A DNA stretch of 9,152 nt from JADLDV01 sp964546355 (GTDB lineage Bacteria; Patescibacteriota; Minisyncoccia; Phycocordibacterales; UBA9973), in the NCBI GenBank assembly GCA_964546355.1, contig CAZJJM010000024.1, positions 1 through 9,152 of the forward strand, in the 5' to 3' direction. Below are positions 1-5,109 of this stretch, piece after piece. Made by a program: the position numbers and the translations under genes. Numbering within the stretch: the stretch's first letter is position 1; each line of letters starts with the position of its first letter. The notes under the pieces were generated by a model. It was not told where the DNA came from and searched no databases. It saw only the letters and a list, made by a program, of their open reading frames with translations.

Positions 1-200
1 ATCAATATTTTTGTTGCACCAACTACATACATAAACCACACAGGCAACCCATATGCAGAAAATTCCTCTGTCATGTTCTTGGCAGCACTACCTCTGTATT
101 TTGTTGGGCGAGAAAAACGTACAAGCCACACATTGATAAGTATTACCGCGAGAATTATTTGGAACACATATACGATATATGTTTGCATAATTTGTGACAT
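1..200 (-). CDS. DoxX-like membrane protein, C-terminal part off the left edge
   Basis: An open frame starts at ATG 200-198 and runs without a stop to base 1, giving 66 residues. Residues about 8-27 form one hydrophobic transmembrane helix. It is followed by a charged stretch with R-x-x-K-Y-R-G and then NMTEEFSAYGLPVWFMYVVG, where a second membrane segment begins. The pattern 'K-x-R-G-x-A-x-N-M-x-E-E-F-x-x-Y-G-L-P-x-W-x-M-Y' is one I associate with small DoxX-like four-helix membrane proteins of unknown biochemical role; this is recall, not a search. It is the last gene of the left cluster and has its own sigma70-like promoter at 230-258 with a palindrome in the leader. No Shine-Dalgarno sequence is visible (ACTTTATTTT before ATG). 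The length of the missing part is unknown. Confidence 0.6.
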   Translation of the reverse strand, partial: MSQIMQTYIVYVFQIILAVILINVWLVRFSRPTKYRGSAAKNMTEEFSAYGLPVWFMYVVGATKIL

Positions 201-205
201 AAAAT

Positions 206-227
206 AAAGTATTAAGATTAATACTTT
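206..227. promoter_or_regulatory. Perfect palindrome in the leader of the DoxX-like gene
   Basis: AAAGTATTAA at 206-215 and TTAATACTTT at 218-227 are perfect inverted repeats (10 bp, 2-nt centre). The element lies between the -10 box (230-235) and the ATG (200), so the expected transcription start falls inside it. This is the usual place for a repressor operator. It could instead act as a weak hairpin, and as the 3' end of the upstream metallopeptidase-like gene it might contribute to termination (followed by ATTTT on the minus strand). Confidence 0.4.
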
Positions 228-229
228 TA

Positions 230-258
230 ATTATAGCCCTTAGTTACATTTAAAACAA
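230..258 (-). promoter_or_regulatory. Sigma70-like promoter of the DoxX-like gene
   Basis: On the minus strand TTGTTT (253-258) is followed after exactly 17 nt by a perfect TATAAT (230-235). This is the only promoter in the window with a recognisable -35 and a consensus -10. It would give a leader of roughly 20-25 nt before the ATG at 200, unlike the near-leaderless neighbours. Confidence 0.6.
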
Positions 259-275
259 AAATATATCCCTATAGA

Positions 276-644
276 TTATTTTCCTTTATAAATATTTCCT
301 GCAATGCGATATGCTTCATCCTCGTATTTGTTGTTGCGATAGCCTTTTCTAAAGAGTTCAATATAGTAAAGAATTGGTTGAATAAGAGGCATTCGTTCGT
401 GTTGCCGGACATGAACAAGTTCGTGTTCCAAATCTTTGTCTTCAATCTTTGGGCTTAAAAGGACTGTGTGTCCTATTGCCATAGCTCTTGCATTTTTCAT
501 GTATCCAAAAGCCCACCAGAATTTTTTAATATTCATCACAATTGAGTAAGGATTTTTTCTAAACCCGACAGAAAGCGGAATAGATATTAGTCCGATTATC
601 AATCCAACAAAAGTATAAGGGATATTTAAAATGAATCCGAACAT
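276..644 (-). CDS. Small membrane-anchored zincin-like protein (HELVH motif)
   Basis: 122 aa. Residues about 5-27 are a hydrophobic helix (N-terminal membrane anchor). A soluble domain follows with EHELVHVRQHE at 73-83, which contains the HExxH zinc-metallopeptidase signature (H74, E75, H78). YEDEA at 107-111 offers a glutamate (E108 or E110) as a third, gluzincin-type ligand about 30 residues later. The spacing and the 'HELVHVxQ ... E-x-E-A' layout fit short zincin-like domains; activity is inferred from the motif only. Between helix and motif is an aromatic stretch (KKFWWAFGYMK). ATG 644 is chosen because it lies exactly 6 nt after a -10 box of the repeated promoter at 650-693, implying a leaderless message. 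It stops at TAA. A degenerate protease-like protein with another role cannot be excluded. Confidence 0.65.
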   Translation of the reverse strand: MFGFILNIPYTFVGLIIGLISIPLSVGFRKNPYSIVMNIKKFWWAFGYMKNARAMAIGHTVLLSPKIEDKDLEHELVHVRQHERMPLIQPILYYIELFRKGYRNNKYEDEAYRIAGNIYKGK

Positions 645-649
645 AAATC

Positions 650-693
650 TATTCTACCATTTTCCCGCCGGTATACATTAATCGTAAAAATAC
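650..693 (-). promoter_or_regulatory. Repeated extended -10 promoter, copy 1
   Basis: On the minus strand TGGTAGAAT (651-659) is a TGn-extended -10 with hexamer TAGAAT (651-656). The 14-mer AAAATGGTAGAATA (650-663) is identical to copies at 1332-1345 and 2029-2042. Six nt separate the hexamer from ATG 644, so canonical spacing puts the transcription start on the A of ATG. Upstream the copy carries GTATTTTTACGAT (681-693), matching copy 3, but with about 13 extra bases (a CCGGCGGG-containing stretch) between the two conserved blocks. Confidence 0.65.
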
Positions 694-1067
694 TATTTTT
701 TTCGATACTTTGCTGTCTTTTTTGCAATTTTCACCGGTTGCTTGACCCACTGTTTGCCTGCTTTGGTGCCTTTGTTCTTTGCACTATCGGTAGCTATCTT
801 TTCACCAACAGTGAGGTGCACCCGAGCTTCTTTGGGTAAATACCGACTATGCCCCACTGCTCCTGTATATCCCCAATCTTCTTTGGTCCATTTGACCAAA
901 CTATTATCTTTGGATTTTTCACCGATATACCCACCACCACGTTCTTTGTACAACTTCACTGCATACTGCATTGCTCGTGCAGAAAATTTACCCATCTTTT
1001 CCACGGCTTCATTTTTGCAATATTTCCACAACTGTTCATTATCTCTTTTGGCAATCTTTTTAGACAT
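693..1067 (-). CDS. DUF5872-like small basic protein
   Basis: 124 aa from ATG 1067; a longer frame to 1112 would overlap the preceding gene, and this start (MSKKIAKRDNEQ) lies 2 nt after that gene's TAG stop, typical of translational coupling. Visible conserved blocks: K-F-S-A-R-A-M-Q-Y-A (about 30-39), K-E-R-G-G-G-Y (about 43-49), S-L-V-K-W-T-K-E-D-W (about 57-66), S-R-Y-L-P-K-E-A (about 75-82) and the lysine-rich end GKQWVKQPVKIAKKTAKYRK. I recognise this layout as the DUF5872-type family, which I recall from phages, giant viruses and metagenomic bacteria; no function is known to me. The very basic C-terminus suggests nucleic-acid binding (inference). It is probably co-transcribed with the zinc-ribbon gene. 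Confidence 0.6.
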   Translation of the reverse strand: MSKKIAKRDNEQLWKYCKNEAVEKMGKFSARAMQYAVKLYKERGGGYIGEKSKDNSLVKWTKEDWGYTGAVGHSRYLPKEARVHLTVGEKIATDSAKNKGTKAGKQWVKQPVKIAKKTAKYRKK

Positions 1068-1069
1068 TA

Positions 1070-1324
1070 CTATTTTTTGTTTTTCCACCGCGGAGCAAAG
1101 CGAATCATCCATGTGTAAAATTTTGCGAACAGATACGGCGTACCGTTTTTGAGCATTGATTCATAACACACCTTTTGAAATTCCTTCAAATCAATACCTT
1201 CATAACACAACTTGCCGTCCTTATAACAAAGACTGCAATAGATATCACTTTCCCGCACTCCAGTATCTTTACTAAACGGCATCAGACAACTCTGACACGC
1301 ATTACATTTTTTGTTTTGTTCCAT
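1070..1324 (-). CDS. Small zinc-ribbon protein (putative zinc ribbon domain family)
   Basis: 84 aa. Two CxxC knuckles are evident: C10-x2-C13 within CQSCLMPFSKD and C30-x2-C33 within YCSLCYKDG, the four-cysteine pattern of the 'putative zinc ribbon' family (CQSCGMP...YCxxCYxxG). Two extra cysteines lie at C7 and C40. The C-terminal half is helical and hydrophobic/basic (residues about 60-84, with FAKFYTWMIRFAPRWKNKK) and may touch membrane or nucleic acid. ATG 1324 is 8 nt after the -10 of promoter copy 2, giving little or no leader. The stop TAG is 2 nt before the next gene's ATG. The role is unknown; such domains occur alone or attached to regulators. Confidence 0.65.
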   Translation of the reverse strand: MEQNKKCNACQSCLMPFSKDTGVRESDIYCSLCYKDGKLCYEGIDLKEFQKVCYESMLKNGTPYLFAKFYTWMIRFAPRWKNKK

Positions 1325-1331
1325 ATAAAAT

Positions 1332-1360
1332 TATTCTACCATTTTCGTTATCGTAATACC
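1332..1360 (-). promoter_or_regulatory. Repeated extended -10 promoter, copy 2
   Basis: Minus strand TGGTAGAAT (1333-1341), hexamer TAGAAT at 1333-1338, lies 8 nt before ATG 1324. The shared block continues upstream as ACGATAACGAAAATGG and GGTATT, closely matching copy 3 (2029-2060). It sits across the 3' end of the DM13 gene (stop at 1348-1350), so the downstream pair of genes can be transcribed independently of it. Confidence 0.65.
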
Positions 1361-1791
1361 GCTTTAGCAAAAGGCACAGAAAAGGCTTTGCACCAGATCC
1401 AGACTTCTTCTGGAGATACACCTTCCGGCAATTCATAATTTTGAGAACCCACATTTCCCTTAAGCACTCCGAGTTCACTACCTTTTATATAACTACCGTT
1501 TTGTCCAAGTCCTACATATAGATCAGGTCCGTTATTGACCACAAAATCTTCTTCAAAACGAATGTAGTTTTTATCACCAATCGATATCACGCTTGCAGTA
1601 CCAGATCCAGTATGGATTTTATCAAAGCCCGTAAACTGACCTTGTTTGATAACCTCGACACTAGTATCTTCTGTGTTTTCGACAATAGGTAACGTTTCGT
1701 TGACTGTTTTATTTATAAAAAATGGAGAAATAAAATAATATCCTGCACCAAGTAACATAATAACGATTATGGCTATAAATAGTTTTTTCAT
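1348..1791 (-). CDS. DM13-domain protein, membrane-anchored
   Basis: 147 aa. Residues 3-25 form an N-terminal signal anchor (MKK then a long hydrophobic run). After a linker, a DM13 domain spans about 50-147: G-x-F-x-G at 51-55, H60-T-G-S-G-T-A, R78-F-E-E-D-F, the hallmark NGPDLYV at 87-93, LKGNVGSQNYELP at 110-122, and the final WCKAFSVPFAKAVL at 133-146. DM13 domains are proposed to be extracytoplasmic redox or electron-transfer modules around a conserved cysteine; here C134 is that residue and the only cysteine. The protein should face the outside of the cell. It starts 19 nt after the PspC gene's stop, and a possible -10 (TACAAT, 1798-1803) lies 6 nt before its ATG. Confidence 0.85.
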   Translation of the reverse strand: MKKLFIAIIVIMLLGAGYYFISPFFINKTVNETLPIVENTEDTSVEVIKQGQFTGFDKIHTGSGTASVISIGDKNYIRFEEDFVVNNGPDLYVGLGQNGSYIKGSELGVLKGNVGSQNYELPEGVSPEEVWIWCKAFSVPFAKAVLR

Positions 1792-1797
1792 AAATTT

Positions 1798-1803
1798 ATT
1801 GTA
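1798..1803 (-). promoter_or_regulatory. Candidate -10 box directly before the DM13 gene
   Basis: TACAAT on the minus strand ends 6 nt before ATG 1791, the same spacing as at the TGGTAGAAT promoters. There is no TG extension and no convincing -35, so this could be chance in an AT-rich gap; co-transcription with the PspC gene is equally possible. Confidence 0.35.
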
Positions 1804-1810
1804 TCGCTTC

Positions 1811-2023
1811 CTACTGTTTTATTGCGGCTGTGTTTTTAGGTTTTTTGGGAATGATAAATTTACAAATAAAATACGCCAAGGTTCCAGGTACAATACCTGT
1901 AATAATCGTCACAAAGACATAACCTGCCCTTAGCAACACCGGATCAACATTATAATATTCCCCTAACCCACCTAAGATACCAAAAAATATTTTATTATCC
2001 TCACTTCTGTATAAGTTTTTCAT
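1811..2023 (-). CDS. PspC-domain membrane protein
   Basis: 70 aa, essentially only a PspC domain. Residues 11-33 carry the signature F-F-G-I-L-G-G-L-G-E-Y-Y-N-V-D-P-V-L-L-R (G15, G18-G19, Y23, D27-P28, R32), then a membrane helix at about 34-57 and a basic tail (KKPKN). In proteobacteria PspC is an inner-membrane partner of the phage-shock response, but stand-alone PspC domains are widespread and no pspA, pspB or pspF homologue is visible here, so a stress role is only inferred. ATG 2023 lies exactly 6 nt after the -10 of promoter copy 3. It is followed closely by the DM13 gene; both are envelope proteins. Confidence 0.85.
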   Translation of the reverse strand: MKNLYRSEDNKIFFGILGGLGEYYNVDPVLLRAGYVFVTIITGIVPGTLAYFICKFIIPKKPKNTAAIKQ

Positions 2024-2028
2024 AATTC

Positions 2029-2060
2029 TATTCTACCATTTTTGTTATCGTGAAAATACC
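2029..2060 (-). promoter_or_regulatory. Repeated extended -10 promoter, copy 3
   Basis: Minus strand TGGTAGAAT (2030-2038), hexamer TAGAAT at 2030-2035, 6 nt before ATG 2023. Upstream it reads GTATTTTCACGATAACAAAA, sharing ACGATAAC with copy 2 and GTATTTT-x-ACGAT with copy 1. Downstream the sequence through the start codon (AGAATT-ATG) also resembles copy 1 (AGATTT-ATG). No -35 hexamer is recognisable. Confidence 0.65.
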
Positions 2061-2091
2061 TTTCATGTTGTATGACACCCGGTGATCAGTA

Positions 2092-2122
2092 CTGAAAATT
2101 ACCGCAAGGGCGATCCTTGCGG
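2092..2122 (-). terminator. Intrinsic terminator after the 68-aa ORF
   Basis: CCGCAAGG (2102-2109) and CCTTGCGG (2115-2122) form a perfect 8-bp GC-rich stem with a 5-nt loop, followed on the minus strand by TAATTTTC. It begins 7 nt past the stop of the 2130-2336 ORF, supporting that this ORF or the operon upstream of it is transcribed to this point. It also insulates the PspC promoter from upstream transcription. The U-tract is short, so efficiency may be moderate. Confidence 0.65.
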
Positions 2123-2129
2123 ATTAAAA

Positions 2130-2336
2130 TTATTTTATATATAAGACAAAATGAGGAATTTCATCTATGCCGATATAGTTAAACATTTTATAATTTGCAC
2201 GACGAGCTGTTGGCGACAACTTGTGCATTTTTAAATTCTTTTTTGGGATAAATGAGTAGGACCGAAAGTTTGGGCATGGTACTTTTTCTACAACATCAAG
2301 TTCTCTACTATCACCTAAAATTTTGTTTTTGGACAT
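2130..2336 (-). CDS. Unrecognised 68-aa basic protein
   Basis: 68 aa with a net positive charge, one cysteine in VEKVPCPNFRSYSF, a basic middle (PKKNLKMHKLSPTARRANYK) and a hydrophobic/aromatic end (IPHFVLYIK). I recognise no family. No membrane helix or signal is evident. The ATG at 2336 is the only plausible start, since an in-frame TAA lies two codons upstream; no Shine-Dalgarno and no clear promoter precede it. In favour of a real gene: the stop is placed right before a good terminator, and the composition is not low-complexity. Against: short length, no recognised homologue and a 114-nt gap to the operon upstream. It could be a remnant of a longer gene. Confidence 0.4.
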   Translation of the reverse strand: MSKNKILGDSRELDVVEKVPCPNFRSYSFIPKKNLKMHKLSPTARRANYKMFNYIGIDEIPHFVLYIK

Positions 2337-2393
2337 ACATTAACCGATCTTGCAAATGTTCAAGTTGATCTCTTGACGTAATAGAATTTTCTT

Positions 2394-2429
2394 AATCATC
2401 AATTATTTTATTTGAAATTTTTGATGATT
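2394..2429 (-). terminator. Weak hairpin after the membrane-protein gene
   Basis: AATCATCAA (2394-2402) pairs with TTGATGATT (2421-2429), a 9-bp stem with an 18-nt AT-rich loop, 22 nt past the stop at 2451. There is no U-tract on the minus strand after it (AAGAAAATTC), so it may be a 3'-end stabiliser or a weak terminator rather than a true intrinsic terminator. The 114-nt gap (2337-2450) contains nothing else convincing. Confidence 0.3.
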
Positions 2430-2450
2430 TAATTTAATAAGTTATATCTA

Positions 2451-3167
2451 CTAAGAAATTTCTTCGAGATACCTTTTCATAAAAAAATTACCCTTTGTTG
2501 TAAGTTGAATACTACCACCATCAAGATTTAGAGCCTCACTACTATCCAAATAAGCAATCAACGGCATTGCAAATTGGTAACTCTGATCTCCATAAATACC
2601 ACCATTATTTTTATAAATTATTTCATAAAGAGTTCTAAAATGAGAAAAAATACTCCTCATTTTTAATTTTCCATACTCCTCTTCCCATTGAATTGTTGGG
2701 TCTGCCTCTTTTATCTTTTTTTCTTCTGTTGCCTGTTTAGCCACAGCCTCTACTTTACGAGCTGTTTGCACCTCTAAGTCAGCTTCAGCTTCTCTTATGC
2801 TTTTACCTTCTGTAAGTTTTATTACTCTTTTTTTAGTCTTATATTTTTCTTCGCAACTGTAGGCATCAATTAAAAACCATCCTGGAAACCATCTTATTAT
2901 TAGATAAGTGAGGACAAAAGGTGAAGACCAAGAAATCCAAAAATAAAGCATATGAATATTAAAATATCTTTGCAATAGATATTCATTTTTTAACAATCCT
3001 GTTACTTGAAAAATTTGATTTTGATCTAAAATAAAAAGTGAGTAAAGAAAATTCCAATGAAAAACTATCCAAGAAACAAAAAAAGTTCAATATACAGAAT
3101 TTGTAAGTCTATTTTTATTTGCATGTAAAATTGTATACATTATTTCTTTAATAAATTTTACTTTCAT
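2451..3167 (-). pseudogene. Two-TM coiled-coil protein, interrupted by an in-frame TGA at codon 27
   Basis: Read from ATG 3167, the frame is 239 codons and is broken only by TGA at 3087-3089. The ATG overlaps the nuclease gene's stop as ATGA. After the TGA the same frame stays open to TAG 2451 (an internal TTG 2996 or ATG 2951 could restart it). Counting the TGA as residue 27: TM1 about 26-48 (aromatic, containing SWIVFHW), TM2 about 73-99 (W- and F-rich), a charged coiled coil about 102-169 (IREAEADLEVQTARKVEA, EEKK), and a C-terminal domain about 170-238 ending QLTTKGNFFMKRYLEE, which looks like the wing and last helix of a winged-helix fold. The first helix continues seamlessly across the TGA, which argues for a recent nonsense change, sequence error or recoding rather than two genes. 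It is the last gene of the defence-like operon. A membrane effector or exclusion protein is possible; I know no function. Confidence 0.65.
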
Positions 3168-4261
3168 GATTTTCTTCGGTTATCTTCTTTGCAAAGCATC
3201 TGGCAATTTTCTGGAGTAGTCTTTCCTCCTTCATGCCATGGGTCAATATGATCGGCTTCCATATCAGAAAGTGAAAATTCTTTTTTACATACAAGACAAA
3301 CGCCGTTTTGTCTTTCATATACTTCACGCTTCATGTTTGGTGTAAATGCACGGATTGAAAGATATTTTTCTTTTCTAGTTAAAACATATGGATAAATTCC
3401 AGACTTCTTAGTAACATCTTCATCTTGCATCAACTCCTTTATTTCTGCCTCAAGTTTTTCTGCATCAAACTTCTTATTACTAAACTCATTATAGAGTTCA
3501 CCCCAGTTCACTGACGCCATTTCTTTACGATAGTTTGGAAACATTTCTCGCACCCAATAGATCACCTTTTGAAAGTACTGCCAAAGATCTTCGGCGTTTT
3601 CATCGTGTTGACACTTTGCCATGTATCCTTCTATATCTTCATTATTTATCCATGAAAGTGCTGTTTCTAAATATTCTTGTCGGATCGGTGAGCCAGTTAT
3701 AAGTTGTCCTCCGTCATTTGCAAGTAAGTATGCCGCACAATTTGATTTACTAAATTTGAGCTTTGCATCAGAAAGCCATGGACCAGTATAAACAGCATTT
3801 CGTAGCTCCTGAGGTGTTAATTCCATACCGGCAATATTAATAATCTTAAACCAGTCAAGCTTTTCTTTTTCTTCTCCTTCACAGTGATAGATCATCAATT
3901 CGTAATTCAAAATTTGATCCTGTTCTTCTTTTGTAAGATTGTGGAACATTGCTGTTCGACCATTAAATTCAATCGAAAAATCTCCGTTCACAAACTGAGC
4001 AATACTGATAGTTCTTTGTTGACCATCAAGTACTTCAAAATTTCCATCTTCCTTTTTTACCCAATACATCACATTGAGCGGAAAATTTTTCTTGATAGTC
4101 CGAATCACTTCGTCACGATGTTTAGCATCGTATACGAATTCACGTTGATATTTTGGACGAATATCAAGCTTGCCTCCAAAAGCAGTTACACCTTCCTCAG
4201 CACTGTCTTTGTAATCTTTTACAACTTCAGATATTTTTATTTTATGTAATTCTATTTTCAT
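3164..4261 (-). CDS. DUF262-HNH nuclease, likely restriction component
   Basis: 365 aa. The N-terminal DUF262 (ParB/Srx-like) domain shows R35-P-x-Y-Q-R-E-F-V at 35-43 and DGQQRT at 79-84, the nucleotide-binding/hydrolysis signature of GmrS-type proteins. The middle (about 150-300) is helical. The C-terminal HNH domain begins near Y315: C322-x2-C325, D337-H338 in EADHIDPWHEGG, N352, and LCKEDNRRK. The second knuckle has C357 but D360 where C is usual. This layout matches DUF262/HNH proteins of type IV GmrSD and SspE-like systems, which cut modified or unmodified foreign DNA. Its target here is unknown. ATG 4261 lies 7 nt after the DinD stop. It ends with TGA, overlapping the next ATG by 4 nt (ATGA); it is the only TGA stop in the window. 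Confidence 0.85.
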   Translation of the reverse strand: MKIELHKIKISEVVKDYKDSAEEGVTAFGGKLDIRPKYQREFVYDAKHRDEVIRTIKKNFPLNVMYWVKKEDGNFEVLDGQQRTISIAQFVNGDFSIEFNGRTAMFHNLTKEEQDQILNYELMIYHCEGEEKEKLDWFKIINIAGMELTPQELRNAVYTGPWLSDAKLKFSKSNCAAYLLANDGGQLITGSPIRQEYLETALSWINNEDIEGYMAKCQHDENAEDLWQYFQKVIYWVREMFPNYRKEMASVNWGELYNEFSNKKFDAEKLEAEIKELMQDEDVTKKSGIYPYVLTRKEKYLSIRAFTPNMKREVYERQNGVCLVCKKEFSLSDMEADHIDPWHEGGKTTPENCQMLCKEDNRRKS

Positions 4262-4268
4262 ATACTTT

Positions 4269-5108
4269 TTATTTTAATTTTTCAGGTTTCTTTAAATTCT
4301 TTTTTTCGTCAGAAGACAATTTTCGTTCAACTTTTTTAATATCTTCTTCTGCGGGGAGATTTTCAGGACGAATACCTCGCTCAATAAGTGTTTTACGTAC
4401 ACTGCGATTGTTTGTAATATGCTCATCAGAAATTGATTGTTCTGAATGTAGACCTTTGGCCTTACTGTTAAAAATAGTAATTTCTGTTGCAAAATCTTTT
4501 GCCTTCAAAAGAATAGTTGGTTGAAAATCTGCAAGTGCTCGTGACTGTGGGATACCAAGACGTGTTTTCATTTCATTTGTATTATACCCAAAGAGAGCCT
4601 TGTCTCCCTTGCTGCGAATAAGAGCAAAATTTTTATCACTACCTGTTTGCTGAAAAATAACACTCGAAAGCTCTTTCTCTGTTTCAGTAAGTTTCTGTCG
4701 TGCTTTTATTCTCTCAAATTCTTGAATGCGCTTTTCAATAATCTCAAATTTTCTTGTTTGAACAGCAAAATAATTTTGAGCAAACGCTATTTCTTCTTTA
4801 CGAGGATCACCATTTTGAGCAATTAAATAACAAGCATAGCGTGTCAGCATTATATCTTCTACTTCTCTTTTACCTCCCTTACCAAGATCTATCATTTTCC
4901 CGACGTCGGCAAAATGATCAGAAACAATATGTTGTGTATTTTCACAAGCTATTTTTGCTTTTGAAATAACATTTAAAAAATTATTCCACTTGTCATATCC
5001 TAAAAGTTGTTGTAAATCTCTTGCAAGCCAAAACTCTACGCCTTCATCTGTTTTTTTAGCATAAGATTCAAAATTATTTACAAGTGATTGTATTATTTCT
5101 GTTTTCAT
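4269..5108 (-). CDS. dinD: DinD-like protein (DNA damage-inducible protein D family)
   Basis: 279 aa, the usual DinD length (about 275). The N-terminal region (about 1-110) is BRO-N-like: F-W-x-A-R-D-L-Q-Q-L-L-G-Y at about 26-38, W41-x-x-F, then a stretch K-x-G-K-R-E-V-E-D and the helix TRYACYLIAQNGDPRKEEIA. A charged helical region follows (about 115-165), then a C-terminal part with GDKALFGYNTNEMKTRLGI and SARKT-like ADFQPTILLKAKDFATEI, typical of the family. In E. coli DinD is SOS-induced and inhibits RecA filaments; that this homologue does so is inference. It starts 1 nt after the methyltransferase stop (TAATATG), so it is co-translated with it. No LexA-type operator is visible nearby. 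The lysine-rich tail (KKNLKKPEK) is unstructured. Confidence 0.85.
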   Translation of the reverse strand: MKTEIIQSLVNNFESYAKKTDEGVEFWLARDLQQLLGYDKWNNFLNVISKAKIACENTQHIVSDHFADVGKMIDLGKGGKREVEDIMLTRYACYLIAQNGDPRKEEIAFAQNYFAVQTRKFEIIEKRIQEFERIKARQKLTETEKELSSVIFQQTGSDKNFALIRSKGDKALFGYNTNEMKTRLGIPQSRALADFQPTILLKAKDFATEITIFNSKAKGLHSEQSISDEHITNNRSVRKTLIERGIRPENLPAEEDIKKVERKLSSDEKKNLKKPEKLK

Positions 5109-5109
5109 A

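Noticed and set aside
1068..1112. Longer N-terminus (MDDSLCSAVEKQK) for the DUF5872-like protein
   Set aside because: It would overlap the end of the zinc-ribbon gene by about 40 nt; the internal ATG at 1067, directly after the upstream stop, gives the family-like N-terminus.
742..1152. Plus-strand open frame of 136 codons opposite the DUF5872-like and zinc-ribbon genes
   Set aside because: Antisense shadow: the minus-strand frames carry recognisable conserved motifs and coupled starts, while this frame shows none and is proline/cysteine-rich in a way typical of antisense reading.
2336..2412. Short minus-strand frame reading ITSRDQLEHLQDRLMYVQKQ upstream of and overlapping the 68-aa ORF
   Set aside because: Looks like a coiled-coil C-terminus, but it spans only about 26 codons between stops, has no start in a plausible context and overlaps another frame; a gene remnant is possible but not supportable.
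3087..3089. TGA as selenocysteine
   Set aside because: The residue would sit inside or at the edge of a membrane helix with no redox motif, and no clear SECIS-like hairpin directly follows the TGA.
4136..4141. GAATTC sites (also 7590-7595 and 8838-8843) as evidence for the methyltransferase's target
   Set aside because: Three sites in 9 kb is unremarkable, and the recognition sequence of an EcoRI-family relative cannot be read from the host sequence.
3884..4524. Plus-strand open frames within the nuclease and DinD genes
   Set aside because: Shadows of strongly recognisable minus-strand genes; F/L/S-rich composition with no motif.
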